The notes below the pieces were generated by a model. That model was not told the DNA's origin. It was given only the letters and a program-made list of their open reading frames with translations, and did not search any database. From Nansenia antarctica (Eukaryota; Chordata; Actinopteri; Argentiniformes; Microstomatidae), in contig OZ022349.1 of the NCBI GenBank assembly GCA_963989245.1, forward strand, positions 7,870,607 to 7,934,606: a DNA stretch of 64,000 nucleotides, read 5' to 3'. Made by a program: the position numbers and the translations under genes. This document shows, piece by piece, positions 42,836 through 56,989 of the stretch; within the stretch, counting starts at the first letter, position 1, and every line of letters starts with the position of its first letter.

Positions 42836-43325
42836 CAGTGGGGGAAATAAGTATTGAACACATCAACATTTTGTCCAGTAAATGTATCTCCAATGAGCCT
42901 ATCCAAGTGAAATTTGCACCCAATTGAACATTTGTGGAAGCATCTGAAGATCCAGATTCACAAGAGGGCACCCTGCGATCTTCAAGATTTAAAGACAATC
43001 TGTGTAGAGGAATGGGCCAAAATCACACCTGAATACTGCAGGCGATTAGTTACTTCATACAGAAAGCACCTTGAAGCTGTCATTACAAACAAAGGCTTCT
43101 CCACTTAGTATTGAATTCATTTCAGTTACCGTGTTCAATACTTTTTTCCTGTTTCATTCCACTTTATTCCACATAACTTTATTTACGGACTTAAATGTTT
43201 AGATTTTTTGTCTGGATTGTTTGAGTTAATACCAAAGTCTGGTGCAAAGTTCACTTGAATAGACTCATTGGAAATACATTTGCTGGACAAAATATTGATG
43301 TGTTCAATACTGATTTCCCCCATTG
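42836..43325 (+). mobile_element. Internally deleted Tc1-like element, unit 2 copy
   Basis: Same terminal repeats and transposase tail (42914-43108) as in unit 1. Confidence 0.85.
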
Positions 43326-43696
43326 TATGTGACACATTCTACTGCTTTGGTCCTCATATCGGCAACCAATCAAAATGTTCAGACTTTTCTTTTGAAACAC
43401 GGAACTACGTTTCAACGTTGTTTGAGAATCACAACAAAAGAAAAGAAAGGAAAATCATTACGTCGGATCCCGCTATGAGGACCAAAGCATTAGGGCATGT
43501 CACATATTGAGCATGAGTTCGTATTAGGGATGGGACGATACACTCAACTCACGATACGATGCACCTCTCGATACAGGGGTTCACGATACGATACAGTCAC
43601 GATACGATATCATAAATAAAACAAGATCAGTGTTTCCCCTAGGTTTGCTGCCTTGGGGGGGTGGCCAGCGTCATGTCCAGGGGTTGGAGGAGACAC

Positions 43697-43949
43697 AGAC
43701 AGGACTGACAGACAGGTCCATTAGAGGAGGGTCAGACAGACAGACAGGTCCGTTAGAGGAGGGTCAGACAGACAGACAGGTCCATTAGAGGAGGGTCAGA
43801 CAGACAGACAGGTCCATTAGAGGAAGGTCAGACAGGCAGGTTCATTAGATTAGGGTCAGACAGACAGACAGGTCCATTAGAGGAGGGTCAGACAGACAGA
43901 CAGACAGGTTCATTAGAGGAGGGTCAGTCAGACAGACAGGTCCGCCTGT
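43697..43949. repeat. 32-bp CAGACAGA minisatellite, unit 2 copy
   Basis: Same unit order as at 19098-19350. Confidence 0.9.
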
Positions 43950-44211
43950 CGCCCCCACACTGCAGAACAAGGCTCTACTAATCATGTGTTTAACAGGCAG
44001 CATTAACACACACACACAGACAGTCACACATTCAGACACATGCAGACACACACACACACACGCACAGACACACACACACAGAGACACAGACACACACACA
44101 CAGAAACACAGACACACACATGCACACACACACACACACGCACACACTCTGACACTGCTTCTAATAAGAGGGAGACATAGCAAGCAAGACGTGTGTGCAT
44201 GTGTGTGTGGT

Positions 44212-44254
<43 letters not shown>

Positions 44255-44873
44255 TTAGGTGTGTGGGTGGGTGTCTTGACCATCTTCAAGGAGGCCAATC
44301 AATGCCTCTACATCTCAGGATCTTACAGTAACTTGTTAATGTTCACCATGGTAACCAGAGACAGGGGGGGGGGGGGTGAGAGGGAGAGAGGGAGGGGGGG
44401 GAGAGGGGTAAACTATTTCTGTATAGAATATTGTATTGCAAAGGCGAGGGAGGCTGGGAGGTGGAAGATAGGTAGGGAGAGAGGGAGAGAGGGAGGGAGG
44501 GAGGCTGGGAGGTAGAAGATAGAGAGGGAGAGAGGGAGGGACGCTGGGAGGTGGAAGATAGGGAGGGAGAGAGGGAGGGAGGGGGATAAACTCATATTTC
44601 TGCACTCATTTCTATTCTATGGAGTGTGGTATTCAGGGGTAGGTGGATGTGGGAGGGAGGGATGGAGAGAGGGATGTGGCAGGGAGGGGTGGATGGAGGG
44701 ATGGAGGGAAGGAGGGAAGGAGGGAGGGAGGAGGTCAACAGTTTATCTATCCTGGTTTTCAGAAGTGTGTATTACAGGGTTCTGTACATGGCTTTGCTTT
44801 GATCCTCCTTATTGGAAAATGATCGCTTAAGACCACAGGGACCAGGGCTGCATATAGGGGGCGCAGAGGCCTG

Positions 44874-44952
<79 letters not shown>

Positions 44953-44966
44953 TGTGTGGTGTGTGA

Positions 44967-45003
<37 letters not shown>

Positions 45004-45032
45004 TGTGTGTGCGCGTGCGTGTGTGTCTGTGT

Positions 45033-45072
<40 letters not shown>

Positions 45073-45687
45073 CCATGGTTTTATTGCATTATGTCTGTGA
45101 TGGATGTTGATGTGTAGACACTGCCAGTGCTGTGATGCATTATGATGCATATATGTATAAAATCATTATCATTAATTCTAAGACATGTGGTGATTAACCG
45201 GTTTGCGTCCTAGAAAGGTGATGTGAGCTTCTCTTCAAATAAGGTAGGCCCAAGCAACAATTGAGTTGTTGGCAGATATTACAATTGGACCACGTTTGGT
45301 AGTGCATATGGGTTTTTCCTGCATAGAGAATTATGAGGCGGCCGCCTCCGACAAAACTGCAATTGCGGCACTGCACCGACGTGGTGGCGGGATAAGTTAG
45401 CTTTCGTTTTCGCTAGCGAAATAGCTGATAGTTGATGTTGACTGCTCAAGGAGAATACATATTTGAAAGTACAGAATGCCTGAGAGCCTTATATTGCATT
45501 ATATTACATTATATTTTGATTGGTCATCTGGTGCCTGAATATTCTGTTTTCCTTTTAGGTGGTCCTTTTCTGATATTGTTGGCTTAGGCTATGATAGAGC
45601 GTCTCTTCTATCATGTAGCCAATCATTTCATCATTCTTGCATTGTGTTTTTGTTAAAAAATGGCATGGGATATGTGTATTGAGAAAA

Positions 45688-45688
<1 letters not shown>

Positions 45689-45776
<88 letters not shown>
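45689..45776. repeat. (GT)n-(GA)n microsatellite, unit 2 copy
   Basis: About 18 bases longer than in unit 1. Confidence 0.95.
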
Positions 45777-45777
<1 letters not shown>

Positions 45778-46010
45778 AACAAAGAGAGAGCGCTTTTGGC
45801 ATCAGAAGGTTTTTGTAGGTAGCCTACTTCTCTAAAGAGCATTAGCTGCCAAGTCTCACGCAATCGCCGTGAGACTCACGCATTTCAAACAGTTCTCACA
45901 CTCTCACGCCGCATCTCTATTTCTCACGGCGATAAATAACAATTGATTGTTAAGTTGAAGCTTTCGCTCTATTGTTTTGGAAGGACAACGCAGGTGCATT
46001 CAAGTGGAAA

Positions 46011-46024
46011 CTTTACGGAACAGA
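46011..46024. other. Deletion junction in unit 3
   Basis: CTTTACG (unit position 89) is joined to GAACAGA (unit position 13495) with at most one shared base. The left side lies in non-coding sequence upstream of the gag-like ORF. The right side lies in the right arm of the foldback element. Confidence 0.95.
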
Positions 46025-46652
46025 TCAAATATGTGGTGCGGCTGGGGCTGGGGCGCCCCGAGGAGAGGGTTGGGAAACACTCATTGGGCTGTGGGAACAT
46101 AGACACGCTCCCAGAAAGACAACAGACAGTCTTGTATTGGCCAGCACCCGGAAAACACCACCACCACAGGGGATAAAGGATAATTTTATTTAGGTTTAAC
46201 TTAATTTTACTTAAACTTTACTGAATTGTATTCAGCGATAGAATGCGGCTGTGTGTTTTTCTGTTTTCGTCTATGTGTTTGTGTCCAACCTGAATGGGAA
46301 GCAGTCGTGTTGCAGTTGCAGCAACCATAGACATTACATGCTTTCTCTCACACACACGAACAAATGAATACATTCACTGCCTGTGAAACACACATGAAAT
46401 GTCATATAGTGCCTATAGAAAGTTTACACCCCCTTTCAAAATGTTAACATGTTGTTGCCCCACAGCCTGGAAAGAAATGTGCCCCATTGATCTACACAGC
46501 CTACTGGACACTGAAACTGAAGGAAAATGTTATGGTGACTAATAATTATGATTTAATTTTTTATGTGACTGATGATGCCAAAGACACATTCACATCCCTG
46601 GATGGACAATACAATATAGTTGGTGTAATATTGTATCTAATCTAATGAACTG

Positions 46653-47003
46653 CAGAGTCACTACCCATCTTCCGTCGTAGACTGAAGACCCATCTCTTCT
46701 GCTCCTCCTGAGACATCTACTACCCCCCAGCACTTCGTCTCCTGAAGACACCCACTTTTCCCCTAAAAACGTCTATTGCCTGCCTTGTACTGTTTCTCTG
46801 TTTCTCCAGTGTCTAGATAAAAAATAAAATAAAAGGCTAGGTTTAGAAGGTGATAGAAGAAGGTTTTTCCTTCTATCAATGGCCCCGAGCCTGAGCTGGA
46901 TTACTCTTCCTGCTATGACTGGTGGATTGATGATTCACTTGCTTAGTCAAATGTATTGATTGTAAGTCGCTTTGGAATAAGGCGTCTGCTAAATGCCAAA
47001 AAT
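46653..47003 (+). mobile_element. LINE/SINE 3' end remnant, unit 3 copy
   Basis: As at 14130-14480. Units 2 and 3 read TGTAAGTCGC where unit 1 reads TGTAAATCGC. Confidence 0.65.
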
Positions 47004-47281
47004 GTAAAAAAATGTGTGAGAGTTTCAGATGTTGAGTTTCAGATGTTGTCGTGTTGGTGCGAGACAATATGAGAGACTGGACGTGCTCTCTGTCTTGTTA
47101 AATGTTCCACACATATTGTCCTAATGAAGTCGATATCATCTTGTATAGCTACACATCCATCATTGATGGTCCATCCTATATATCACTGTCTGGTTCGCGC
47201 TGCCTCCACTGCCAAGGACAAAGGCAGGTTACAGCGGACCATTCTGTCAGCTGAGAGTAGGTCATCAGCTGCCACCTACCG

Positions 47282-47322
<41 letters not shown>

Positions 47323-47487
47323 ATACACACACACAAACACACATACAATGCGCTGACAGTGTAATTTATATTATTTTACATTTATTCTAATTCGTAGTGT
47401 ACCGTACATGCCCCATCCCACTTCACAGCCTCTACCTCATTGATTTGATTGATTAGGATCCCCATTAGCTGAATAGCCCCCAAAGCT

Positions 47488-47941
47488 AGAAAAAAGCCCT
47501 TCATCAATGATAAGCAAAGAAGAGCCAGACTGAGATTAGCAAAAGACCATAAGGATTGGACCATAGAGGACTGGTGTAAGGTCATCTTCTCTGATGAGTC
47601 AAATGTTCAGCTTTGCCCAACACCTGGTCGTCTAATGGTTAGACAGAGACCTGGAGAGGCCTACATCCGCTGTGCAGGATGGAGGATGGGTGGTGATCTG
47701 AGGGTGCTTCAGCTGGAATCGGGCAGATTTGTCTTTGTGGAGGACGCATAAATCAAGCCACGTACAAGGTTGTCCTGGAAGAAAACGTACATCCTTCTGC
47801 TCTGACCATGTTCCCCAACTCTGAGGTTTGTTTTTTCCAGCAGGACAATGCTCAATGCCCACAGGTCAATCAAGGTGTGGATGGAGGACCACCAGATCAA
47901 GACCCTGTCACGGCCCGTCCAATCTCCAGACCTGAATATTA
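47488..47941 (+). pseudogene. Tc1-like transposase fragment, unit 3 copy
   Basis: Collinear with the unit 1 copy and with the same defects. Confidence 0.8.
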
Positions 47942-48125
47942 TGTTTGTGTTGTGCTAATAAATGTAGATCCACACAGGTATACAAACTGAGCTCCGTTTA
48001 CTGTCAACTGCCATTCATTCTGACAACACACACACACCGTCGTAAAGCTCTAACGGACGTACAGAACGTGACGTCGTAAAGGGCAACAAAGTGCTGCAAT
48101 GACAATGACACTGTCGTACATAACA
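47942..48125 (-). mobile_element. Gypsy-like LTR, unit 3 copy
   Basis: As in unit 1. Confidence 0.65.
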
Positions 48126-48191
48126 TTTCCCCCCCCTTTCCAAAACTCAAACAACTAAAGTAACAGTCAAACAGGAGTAGGGCCTGAAGGC

Positions 48192-48971
48192 CTATGTGTG
48201 AAATTTAGTGACATAGTCCTGGAGGTGTGCAGGGCGAGCCCGTTCCCGCTGTGGCCTATCGACCTCCCCCCTGGGCTGTGACCCTGCGAGGAAGCCAGGG
48301 TTAGGTGGAGGAGGGTGAGGAAGAGGAACAGCAGGTAGAGGCTGAGCGGGTGGAGGCCACATAGGCAGTGGCTGCGGCAGAGCCTGGGGCGGCCTAGCTG
48401 CCCTTAGCAGTACAGGACTCGAGGCCTTTGAGACAGTTCTATCTGTCTCTGCTGCACCGGCTGCTGGTAGCAGTGTGGCCATGGCAGGCCCAGGAGGACC
48501 AGGCACCCTCCGCAGTCGGCTGGCGTGCCAGCGGGATCCGTCGCTCAGCAGGAACGTGGCTGGCCCCAGCTGACGTGTCACCTGAAGGGGCTGAGACCAG
48601 AAAGATGCCATCTTGTTATGTCGCTGGGGCCTACGGGCCCGAACCCAGTCGGACACCTTGATGGTGGAGGTCTTTACTCCACGTTTCTTGTCGAAGCGTC
48701 GCTTCATCTCCCCCTGATGTGTGGCCACTGTTGCTTGAGCAGCATCTCGGGTGCTGCCTGCTGCAGGTGTCACTGCATCCCGGGACCTGAGTCTGTTCAG
48801 TGGCAAGTCCATCTCACGGCCAAGCATGAGGGATGCTGGAGAGGTCTGCGTTGTTGCATGCTGACTAGCTCTGTAGTGCAACAGTGTTTGGTTGAGTGCG
48901 GCCTGGAATGTGCACCCCTGGAACAGATGTGCTCGGATCCCATTTTTAAGGCTGTGGTTGAATATCTTCAA
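48192..48971 (-). pseudogene. Gypsy-like integrase C-terminal fragment, unit 3 copy
   Basis: Differs by one residue, KTSTIKV where units 1 and 2 have KTTTIKV. Confidence 0.75.
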
Positions 48972-50217
48972 AAATCTAAATCAAACTCCAACCCTCCATC
49001 CACCCCCACCCTTATAAACCCACAATCCCTAATAAACAACTTCTCAAAATCTTTTTGCCCTGTCTTGTGCATCAGTCCCACATTCTTCCTGACCAATCCC
49101 TCAAAGACTTTCCACACCGTTATCCACTTTCCCTCAAATCTTGCTAAATTTCTCCTCAAATAAATTGCATACCTAGCCTGTGATAATACATAATTTAAAC
49201 ACCATATATTCACTCCCCTCCTCTTTCCCTCTACCCCAAAAACCACCATCCTCCTCCACTCCTGCATCCCCACCACCTCCACCCCCCAGTGCTTCTTCAC
49301 TAGTCCTTTCAACCTTTCTTCGAATCCCTTAATTTCTCTACATTCAAAAAGCATATGCATTAAGTTCTCATCCTGTATCCCACACACATCACACTCCCTC
49401 GAAACTGTTCTGTCTACCTGATGCAACACCACCTTAGTATAAACCATGTTATGCCTGAGCATAAAATCTAAATGTGTACATTCTAAACTATTATATTTTA
49501 AAAATAAATTCCTCCATATGTTCTTCACCTCCAATCCTGGGAACACCTGCCTCCACACCTTCTCTGCCGCAGGCTCCTTCACTCTGCTCTCCAACAGTGC
49601 CCAGTAGCACTCCTTCACCTTAACAGCTGAGAAGTCCCGCACTGTTTCCCCTTTCCCTAGTCTTAACCTAGGTAACTCTGTTTGCTCCTTCCCTCTTAAC
49701 TCCCTATCTAACCTACTCACCCACTCCCCTGGTATACTCTGCTTTATTTTATTATACATGCTCACTATTTCTCCCCTTCTCATCTCCTCATCTGTTTCCC
49801 TAACAACTTCTATAATTGCCTGCTCTGTGATAGGAACCCTGGCACTACCTCATACCTAAAATCCCTTACTCTAATCAGTCCTGCCCTCCAGAAACTCCTA
49901 GATTCTAACATTTTCCCCTCTCTTCTTATTACAGGGTTCAATAAAACTGGAACATTTAGTATCTCCCCTCTCTTCTCACACTGATATCCTACCTCAGGCA
50001 AAAAACTACCCCAGGCTTTAAACACCTCTTTATAGAATTCCGGCACCCTATCATACATCCGTGCTTTAAAGCACATCAAGCTGTGGTCACGCTGGTTTAT
50101 GAAAGAGTTAAGCGGGGGAGGAGCTTTGTTATGCAGAATTTTATGGATGAGACAGATGTTTTTGTATTTGATCTTCACCACAGCTTTACACCAGGAGAGG
50201 CAGGAGGAGGTAGACAT
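48968..50217 (-). pseudogene. L1-Tx1-like LINE fragment, unit 3 copy
   Basis: Frames at 50217-49810 and 49783-48968, with the same frameshift between them. Confidence 0.7.
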
Positions 50218-50385
50218 CAGAAAACGGGCTCATTGTCATGTATGGGATGGAACAGGAAATGGTGTCATACCTTTCCATGCATTACAGCCAGCCCGTCCAA
50301 CAATTGTGTACACCTGTCCAATCTGCTCAGATCTCAAGAAGTAGATGGGGTCACAGGTTGATGTAGAATTGGGGGAAGTATTTTC

Positions 50386-50694
50386 TTAACACTAGAAGAG
50401 TGAGGGGTCATGGTGACCCCTGTGAGTATTTTTTTTTATATATCTTTGCACTCGATAAAATTTCAGGACCCTCCTTTCATGGCTTTTACTAGATATCTGT
50501 GTTTTACCACCCAGTATCCTTACATTTTCAAAATCACTTCAGGATAAGATAGTAAAGCTGTTTTGCAGTTTTTTTGTGTCGGAGGCAGGCTAAAAAAGAA
50601 GCGCCCTCTAATGATCTTTGTGTGTAAATAGCAGATTTACATTCTAAGGCGGCTCTACTAGTTGGTAAAATAGGCACGGCTGTCGTAGTGTTAA
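50386..50694. mobile_element. piggyBac-like MITE, unit 3 copy
   Basis: TTAA at both ends, as in unit 1. Confidence 0.6.
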
Positions 50695-50757
50695 TTCAGT
50701 GGTTCCCAAGGCTGCACCCTGAGGAGCTCCTAGTGTGGTCAGCTGCAGAAGTAGACA

Positions 50758-51247
50758 CAGTGGGGGAAATAAGTATTGAACACATCAACATTTTGTCCAG
50801 TAAATGTATCTCCAATGAGCCTATCCAAGTGAAATTTGCACCCAATTGAACATTTGTGGAAGCATCTGAAGATCCAGATTCACAAGAGGGCACCCTGCGA
50901 TCTTCAAGATTTAAAGACAATCTGTGTAGAGGAATGGGCCAAAATCACACCTGAATACTGCAGGCGATTAGTTACTTCATACAGAAAGCACATTGAAGCT
51001 GTCATTACAAACAAAGGCTTCTCCACTTAGTATTGAATTCATTTCAGTTACCGTGTTCAATACTTTTTTCCTGTTTCATTCCACTTTATTCCACATAACT
51101 TTATTTACGGACTTAAATGTTTAGATTTTTTGTCTGGATTGTTTGAGTTAATACCAAAGTCTGGTGCAAAGTTCACTTGAATAGACTCATTGGAAATACA
51201 TTTGCTGGACAAAATATTGATGTGTTCAATACTGATTTCCCCCATTG
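50758..51247 (+). mobile_element. Internally deleted Tc1-like element, unit 3 copy
   Basis: The transposase tail at 50836-51030 has one change (RKHIEAV rather than RKHLEAV). Confidence 0.85.
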
Positions 51248-51618
51248 TATGTGACACATTCTACTGCTTTGGTCCTCATATCGGCAACCAATCAAAATGT
51301 TCAGACTTTTCTTTTGAAACACGGAACTACGTTTCAACGTTGTTTGAGAATCACAACAAAAGAAAAGAAAGGAAAATCATTACGTCGGATCCCGCTATGA
51401 GGACCAAAGCATTAGGGCATGTCACATATTGAGCATGAGTTCGTATTAGGGATGGGACGATACACTCAACTCACGATACGATGCACCTCTCGATACAGGG
51501 GTTCACGATACGATACAGTCACGATACGATATCATAAATAAAACAAGATCAGTGTTTCCCCTAGGTTTGCTGCCTTGGGGGGGTGGCCAGCGTCATGTCC
51601 AGGGGTTGGAGGAGACAC

Positions 51619-51871
51619 AGACAGGACTGACAGACAGGTCCATTAGAGGAGGGTCAGACAGACAGACAGGTCCGTTAGAGGAGGGTCAGACAGACAGACA
51701 GGTCCATTAGAGGAGGGTCAGACAGACAGACAGGTCCATTAGAGGAAGGTCAGACAGGCAGGTTCATTAGATTAGGGTCAGACAGACAGACAGGTCCATT
51801 AGAGGAGGGTCAGACAGACAGACAGACAGGTTCATTAGAGGAGGGTCAGTCAGACAGACAGGTCCGCCTGT
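51619..51871. repeat. 32-bp CAGACAGA minisatellite, unit 3 copy
   Basis: Same unit order as in units 1 and 2. Confidence 0.9.
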
Positions 51872-52066
51872 CGCCCCCACACTGCAGAACAAGGCTCTAC
51901 TAATCATGTGTTTAACAGGCAGCATTAACACACACACACAGACAGTCACACATTCAGACACATGCAGACACACACACACACACGCACAGACACACACACA
52001 CACAGAGACACACACACACAGACACACACACACAGAAACACAGACACACACACACACACACACATG

Positions 52067-52098
<32 letters not shown>

Positions 52099-52163
52099 CT
52101 CTGACACTGCTTCTAATAAGAGGGAGACATAGCAAGCAAGACGTGTGTGCATGTGTGTGTGGT

Positions 52164-52195
<32 letters not shown>

Positions 52196-52812
52196 GTTAG
52201 GTGTGTGGGTGGGTGTCTTGACCATCTTCAAGGAGGCCAATCAATGCCTCTACATCTCAGGATCTTACAGTAACTTGTTAATGTTCACCATGGTAACCAG
52301 AGACAGGGGGGGGGGGGGGTGAGAGGGAGAGAGGGAGGGGGGGGAGAGGGGTAAACTATTTCTGTATAGAATATTGTATTGCAAAGGCGAGGGAGGCTGG
52401 GAGGTGGAAGATAGGTAGGGAGAGAGGGAGAGAGGGAGGGAGGGAGGCTGGGAGGTAGAAGATAGAGAGGGAGAGAGGGAGGGACGCTGGGAGGTGGAAG
52501 ATAGGGAGGGAGAGAGGGAGGGAGGGGGATAAACTCATATTTCTGCACTCATTTCTATTCTATGGAGTGTGGTATTCAGGGGTAGGTGGATGTGGGAGGG
52601 AGGGATGGAGAGAGGGATGTGGGAGGGGTGGATGGAGGGATGGAGGGAAGGAGGGAAGGAGGGAGGGAGGAGGTCAACAGTTTATCTATCCTGGTTTTCA
52701 GAAGTGTGTATTACAGGGTTCTGTACATGGCTTTGCTTTGATCCTCCTTATTGGAAAATGATCGCTTAAGACCACAGGGACCAGGGCTGCATATAGGGGG
52801 CGCAGAGGCCTG

Positions 52813-52897
<85 letters not shown>

Positions 52898-52911
52898 TGT
52901 GTGGTGTGTGA

Positions 52912-52950
<39 letters not shown>

Positions 52951-52979
52951 TGTGTGTGCGTGTGCGTGTGTGTCTGTGT

Positions 52980-53021
<42 letters not shown>

Positions 53022-53636
53022 CCATGGTTTTATTGCATTATGTCTGTGATGGATGTTGATGTGTAGACACTGCCAGTGCTGTGATGCATTATGATGCATA
53101 TATGTATAAAATCATTATCATTAATTCTAAGACATGTGGTGATTAACCGGTTTGCGTCCTAGAAAGGTGATGTGAGCTTCTCTTCAAATAAGGTAGGCCC
53201 AAGCAACAATTGAGTTGTTGGCAGATATTACAATTGGACCACGTTTGGTAGTGCATATGGGTTTTTCCTGCATAGAGAATTATGAGGCGGCCGCCTCCGA
53301 CAAAACTGCAATTGCGGCACTGCACCGACGTGGTGGCGGGATAAGTTAGCTTTCGTTTTCGCTAGCGAAATAGCTGATAGTTGATGTTGACTGCTCAAGG
53401 AGAATACATATTTGAAAGTACAGAATGCCTGAGAGCCTTATATTGCATTATATTACATTATATTTTGATTGGTCATCTGGTGCCTGAATATTCTGTTTTC
53501 CTTTTAGGTGGTCCTTTTCTGATATTGTTGGCTTAGGCTATGATAGAGCGTCTCTTCTATCATGTAGCCAATCATTTCATCATTCTTGCATTGTGTTTTT
53601 GTTAAAAAATGGCATGGGATATGTGTATTGAGAAAA

Positions 53637-53744
<108 letters not shown>

Positions 53745-54427
53745 AACAAAGAGAGAGCGCTTTTGGCATCAGAAGGTATTTGTAGGTAGCCTACTTCTCT
53801 AAAGAGCATTAGCTGCCAAGTCTCACGCAATCGCCGTGAGACTCACGCATTTCAAACAGTTCTCACGCTCTCACGCCGCATCTCTATTTCTCACGGCGAT
53901 AAATAACAATTGATTGTTAAGTTGAAGCTTTCGCTCTATTGTTTTGGAAGGACAACGCAGGTGCATTCAAGTGGAAACTTTACGCACCTGCTCGAAAACT
54001 TTGTATCTATTGTTTGGAAGGACAACGCAAGTGGATCACAGAACGCGCTATATGACCATCGTTTCGTGAGTAGAACAAAGCTGAAATGCCCACGCTCTGC
54101 TCTGCCCTGGGACAAATTGTTTGATACAATGTTTGATGTTTGATGGAAGCGCTTGTGAAGTGTTGATAACGTGGATGTCTGTCAAAGCCGACAATTGAAT
54201 AATTGGGGCGGGAAGGAATTCAAGCGCTTAGTACCTCAAGCGCTTACGTAAAAGCGCTGCTTTTCACCGTCAATATAAAACTGTCACGTTGTTCCATGCA
54301 ATAAAACAACATTACGGCTCTATCTATCTAAATAGAGGACTTGTGCGACGTAATGGACGTCGAAAGTAACACAAAACCGGACGAAGGTCCAATTCAAAAT
54401 GCAAATGAAACATTAACTAAATTAATT

Positions 54428-55864
54428 GGGACACGCAGAGGGAATCTGAGTGCTGAGAGCCCACAGGTCCACAGAGGACGCCATAGCGACGACTCTCCAC
54501 GCCACTCTATCCCACCTGGAGAGGGGAAACAGCTACGCGAGACTGCTCTTCGTGGACTTCAGCTCCGCCTTCAACACCATCCTTCCAGACAGGCTAGTGA
54601 CCAAACTACTAGACCTGGGTCTATCACACTCTATATGTGCGTGGATCAAGGACTTCCTGACCGACCGCCCCCAGAGGGTGCGGGTGGGCCCCCACACCTC
54701 CACAGCCCTCAGCCTCAGCACTGGGTCCCCCCAGGGCTGCGTGCTAAGCCCCATCCTCTACAACCTCTACACCCACGACTTCACCCCCGTCCACCCCAGC
54801 AACTACATCGTAAAGTTTGCAGACGATACCACCGTGGTGGGATGTATCTCGGGGGGGGACGAGGCGGCGTACAGGGATGAGGTAGAGCAACTGAGCAAGC
54901 TGTGCAAGGTTAACAACCTGCTGCTAAACAAGTCAAAGACCCAGGAATTCATCGTAGACTTCAGGAGGAAAAAGTCTGAGATCCAGCCCCTGCTCATCGA
55001 CGGAGAGAGCGTGGAGAGAGTCTCAACCCTCCGATTCCTGGGACATCACATGCGGGATGACCTGGCCTGGAAGGACAACACAAAAGGCACCATCAAGAGG
55101 GCACAACAGCGGCTATACACCCTGAGATGCCTCAGGAAAGAACACAACAAGCAGGAGATACTGGTGGCCTTCTACCGCGGCGCAGTGGAGAGCATCCTCA
55201 CCTACGGCATCTGCAACTGGTTCTACAGCTGCACAACAGCGGAGAGAAACGCGCTACAGAGAGTCGTGAGAACAGCACAGAAGATCACCGGCGCCCCCCT
55301 CCCCTCTCTGGAAGAGCTGTACAACACACGCTGTCTCAGGAAGGCCTCCAAGATCTCCAGGGACCCGACCCACCCTGGGCACGTACACTTTATCAGGCTG
55401 CCCTCGAAAAGGAGGTACAGGACCCCGGCCGCTAAGACAAACAGACTGAAGAACTGCTTCTACCACAGGGCCGTCAAGGCCCTGAACACAGCAAAGGCCT
55501 AAGTTCTGGGCCCAGGACAGTCTGGACGGATTGTATGGCAGCTAGTGCTGAGGCACAAACATGTACATTTCAAGCCTGCAAACTGTGACACTTTAAATAA
55601 CGTGAAAAAATACTTTTGTGCAATATGACAACCCTAGTTGACTATCTGTGCAGTATAGTACAGTGGATTGTGTACATAGCCTTTATTTATGTAAACCAGC
55701 TCCTTACCTTCTTGTGATTTTATTCTTTTTCTAAAAGTTGTTTTTTTTTCTTTTTTCTTTCCTAACACCAGGGGAGCCACCCCTCCTAAATTTCGTTGTT
55801 TGGTACCTGTACTGTAGCAATGACAATAAAGTCCATTCATTCATTCATTCATTCATTCATTCAT
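54428..55864 (+). mobile_element. 5'-truncated L2-like LINE, unit 4 copy
   Basis: Same junctions as in unit 1, with the shortest (ATTC)n tail of the three copies. Confidence 0.9.
54450..55502 (+). CDS. L2-like reverse transcriptase C-terminal part, unit 4 copy
   Basis: The 350-residue translation is identical to units 1 and 2, with motifs A, B and C present and the endonuclease absent. Confidence 0.9.
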   Translation: MLRAHRSTEDAIATTLHATLSHLERGNSYARLLFVDFSSAFNTILPDRLVTKLLDLGLSHSICAWIKDFLTDRPQRVRVGPHTSTALSLSTGSPQGCVLSPILYNLYTHDFTPVHPSNYIVKFADDTTVVGCISGGDEAAYRDEVEQLSKLCKVNNLLLNKSKTQEFIVDFRRKKSEIQPLLIDGESVERVSTLRFLGHHMRDDLAWKDNTKGTIKRAQQRLYTLRCLRKEHNKQEILVAFYRGAVESILTYGICNWFYSCTTAERNALQRVVRTAQKITGAPLPSLEELYNTRCLRKASKISRDPTHPGHVHFIRLPSKRRYRTPAAKTNRLKNCFYHRAVKALNTAKA

Positions 55865-56930
55865 TTGACAAGAAAAATTAAGGAAATAAAAGCTCTGATG
55901 CAAGAGAATGATGTTGAAAATGTTGTCAATCGTATGGATGTGTTCAATACAAATCTCAATGAATTCAAACGACTTCATAAATCAGTGCAAGTGCTTCACC
56001 CTGAGGAGGAGAAAGGGTACGACCGGACGGACTGGTATGAACCAAAAATTAAACGTTTTATGGAATTTCAAGATGAACTTGATGTATGGATACAGGCTGC
56101 AATGGATGTTCAACCTAAACACACAACTGAATCTCTGCACCATGATACTGTTGGGCCTCATGACAGTGTCTCACACTGTTTTTTGTTTCTCTACTGTAAC
56201 ATAATCAGGTACATTAATAATAATTATTAATAATTACAATTTACAATACAAATACAACAATTGGGGGTCCCTCAAATTTTTTTTGACAAAATCACCCACC
56301 AAGCCCTCATTCTGACCCAGGAAAAACCCTGGTATGTACTGTATAACATGATAGCCATCTATGAGCAATGCACTGTATATAAGATGATGACCATGGGTCT
56401 TTCTGCTGCTGACCATGGGGCTGAGTCCTGTTGATGGGGCCAATTTTTCTTTTAGAGTCTGTAGGCTACTGTATTTGTTTATTAAGATTTCATAAATATG
56501 ATATATTGTCTGAATTGTTTTCTTGTTTTATAAAATGTAAATTATTTTCATTTCTTGTGCTGGTTTATTATGAACAACATGTAAAATTGCAGGAAACTAG
56601 CACAAATAATTGGGTGGGAGAGAGGGGCTGCCGCTGCCAAAACGTGCACAGTTTTGGGTCGCTCCACCGGCAAAAAATCTCACTCCAAACTTTTGGTGAA
56701 ACTTGGCAGCCCTGTTAATCATGTAGATGTTCAGTAGATCAGTCAAAACTATCTTTTTGGGAGTTTACAAATATTAACAAACAAAAAAGTAACCCTACAT
56801 TATGCTGGCTGGCTGTTGATGTCATAATGGGGGATCATAGTGGAGTTAGAGTCTTGGGTGTGCCAACATTCTGGAAGACAGGCAGTTGCAGAAAGATGGC
56901 ACCTTGGTAAGTACTGTATCCACTTGTCTT

Positions 56931-56989
<59 letters not shown>

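Larger units (their letters stand above)
54353..56230 (+). pseudogene. Gag-like ORF split by LINE, unit 4 copy
   Basis: ATG at 54353. The shorter (ATTC)n tail happens to place the LINE tail in frame with the downstream part, so a longer ORF opens at 55796. Confidence 0.4.
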
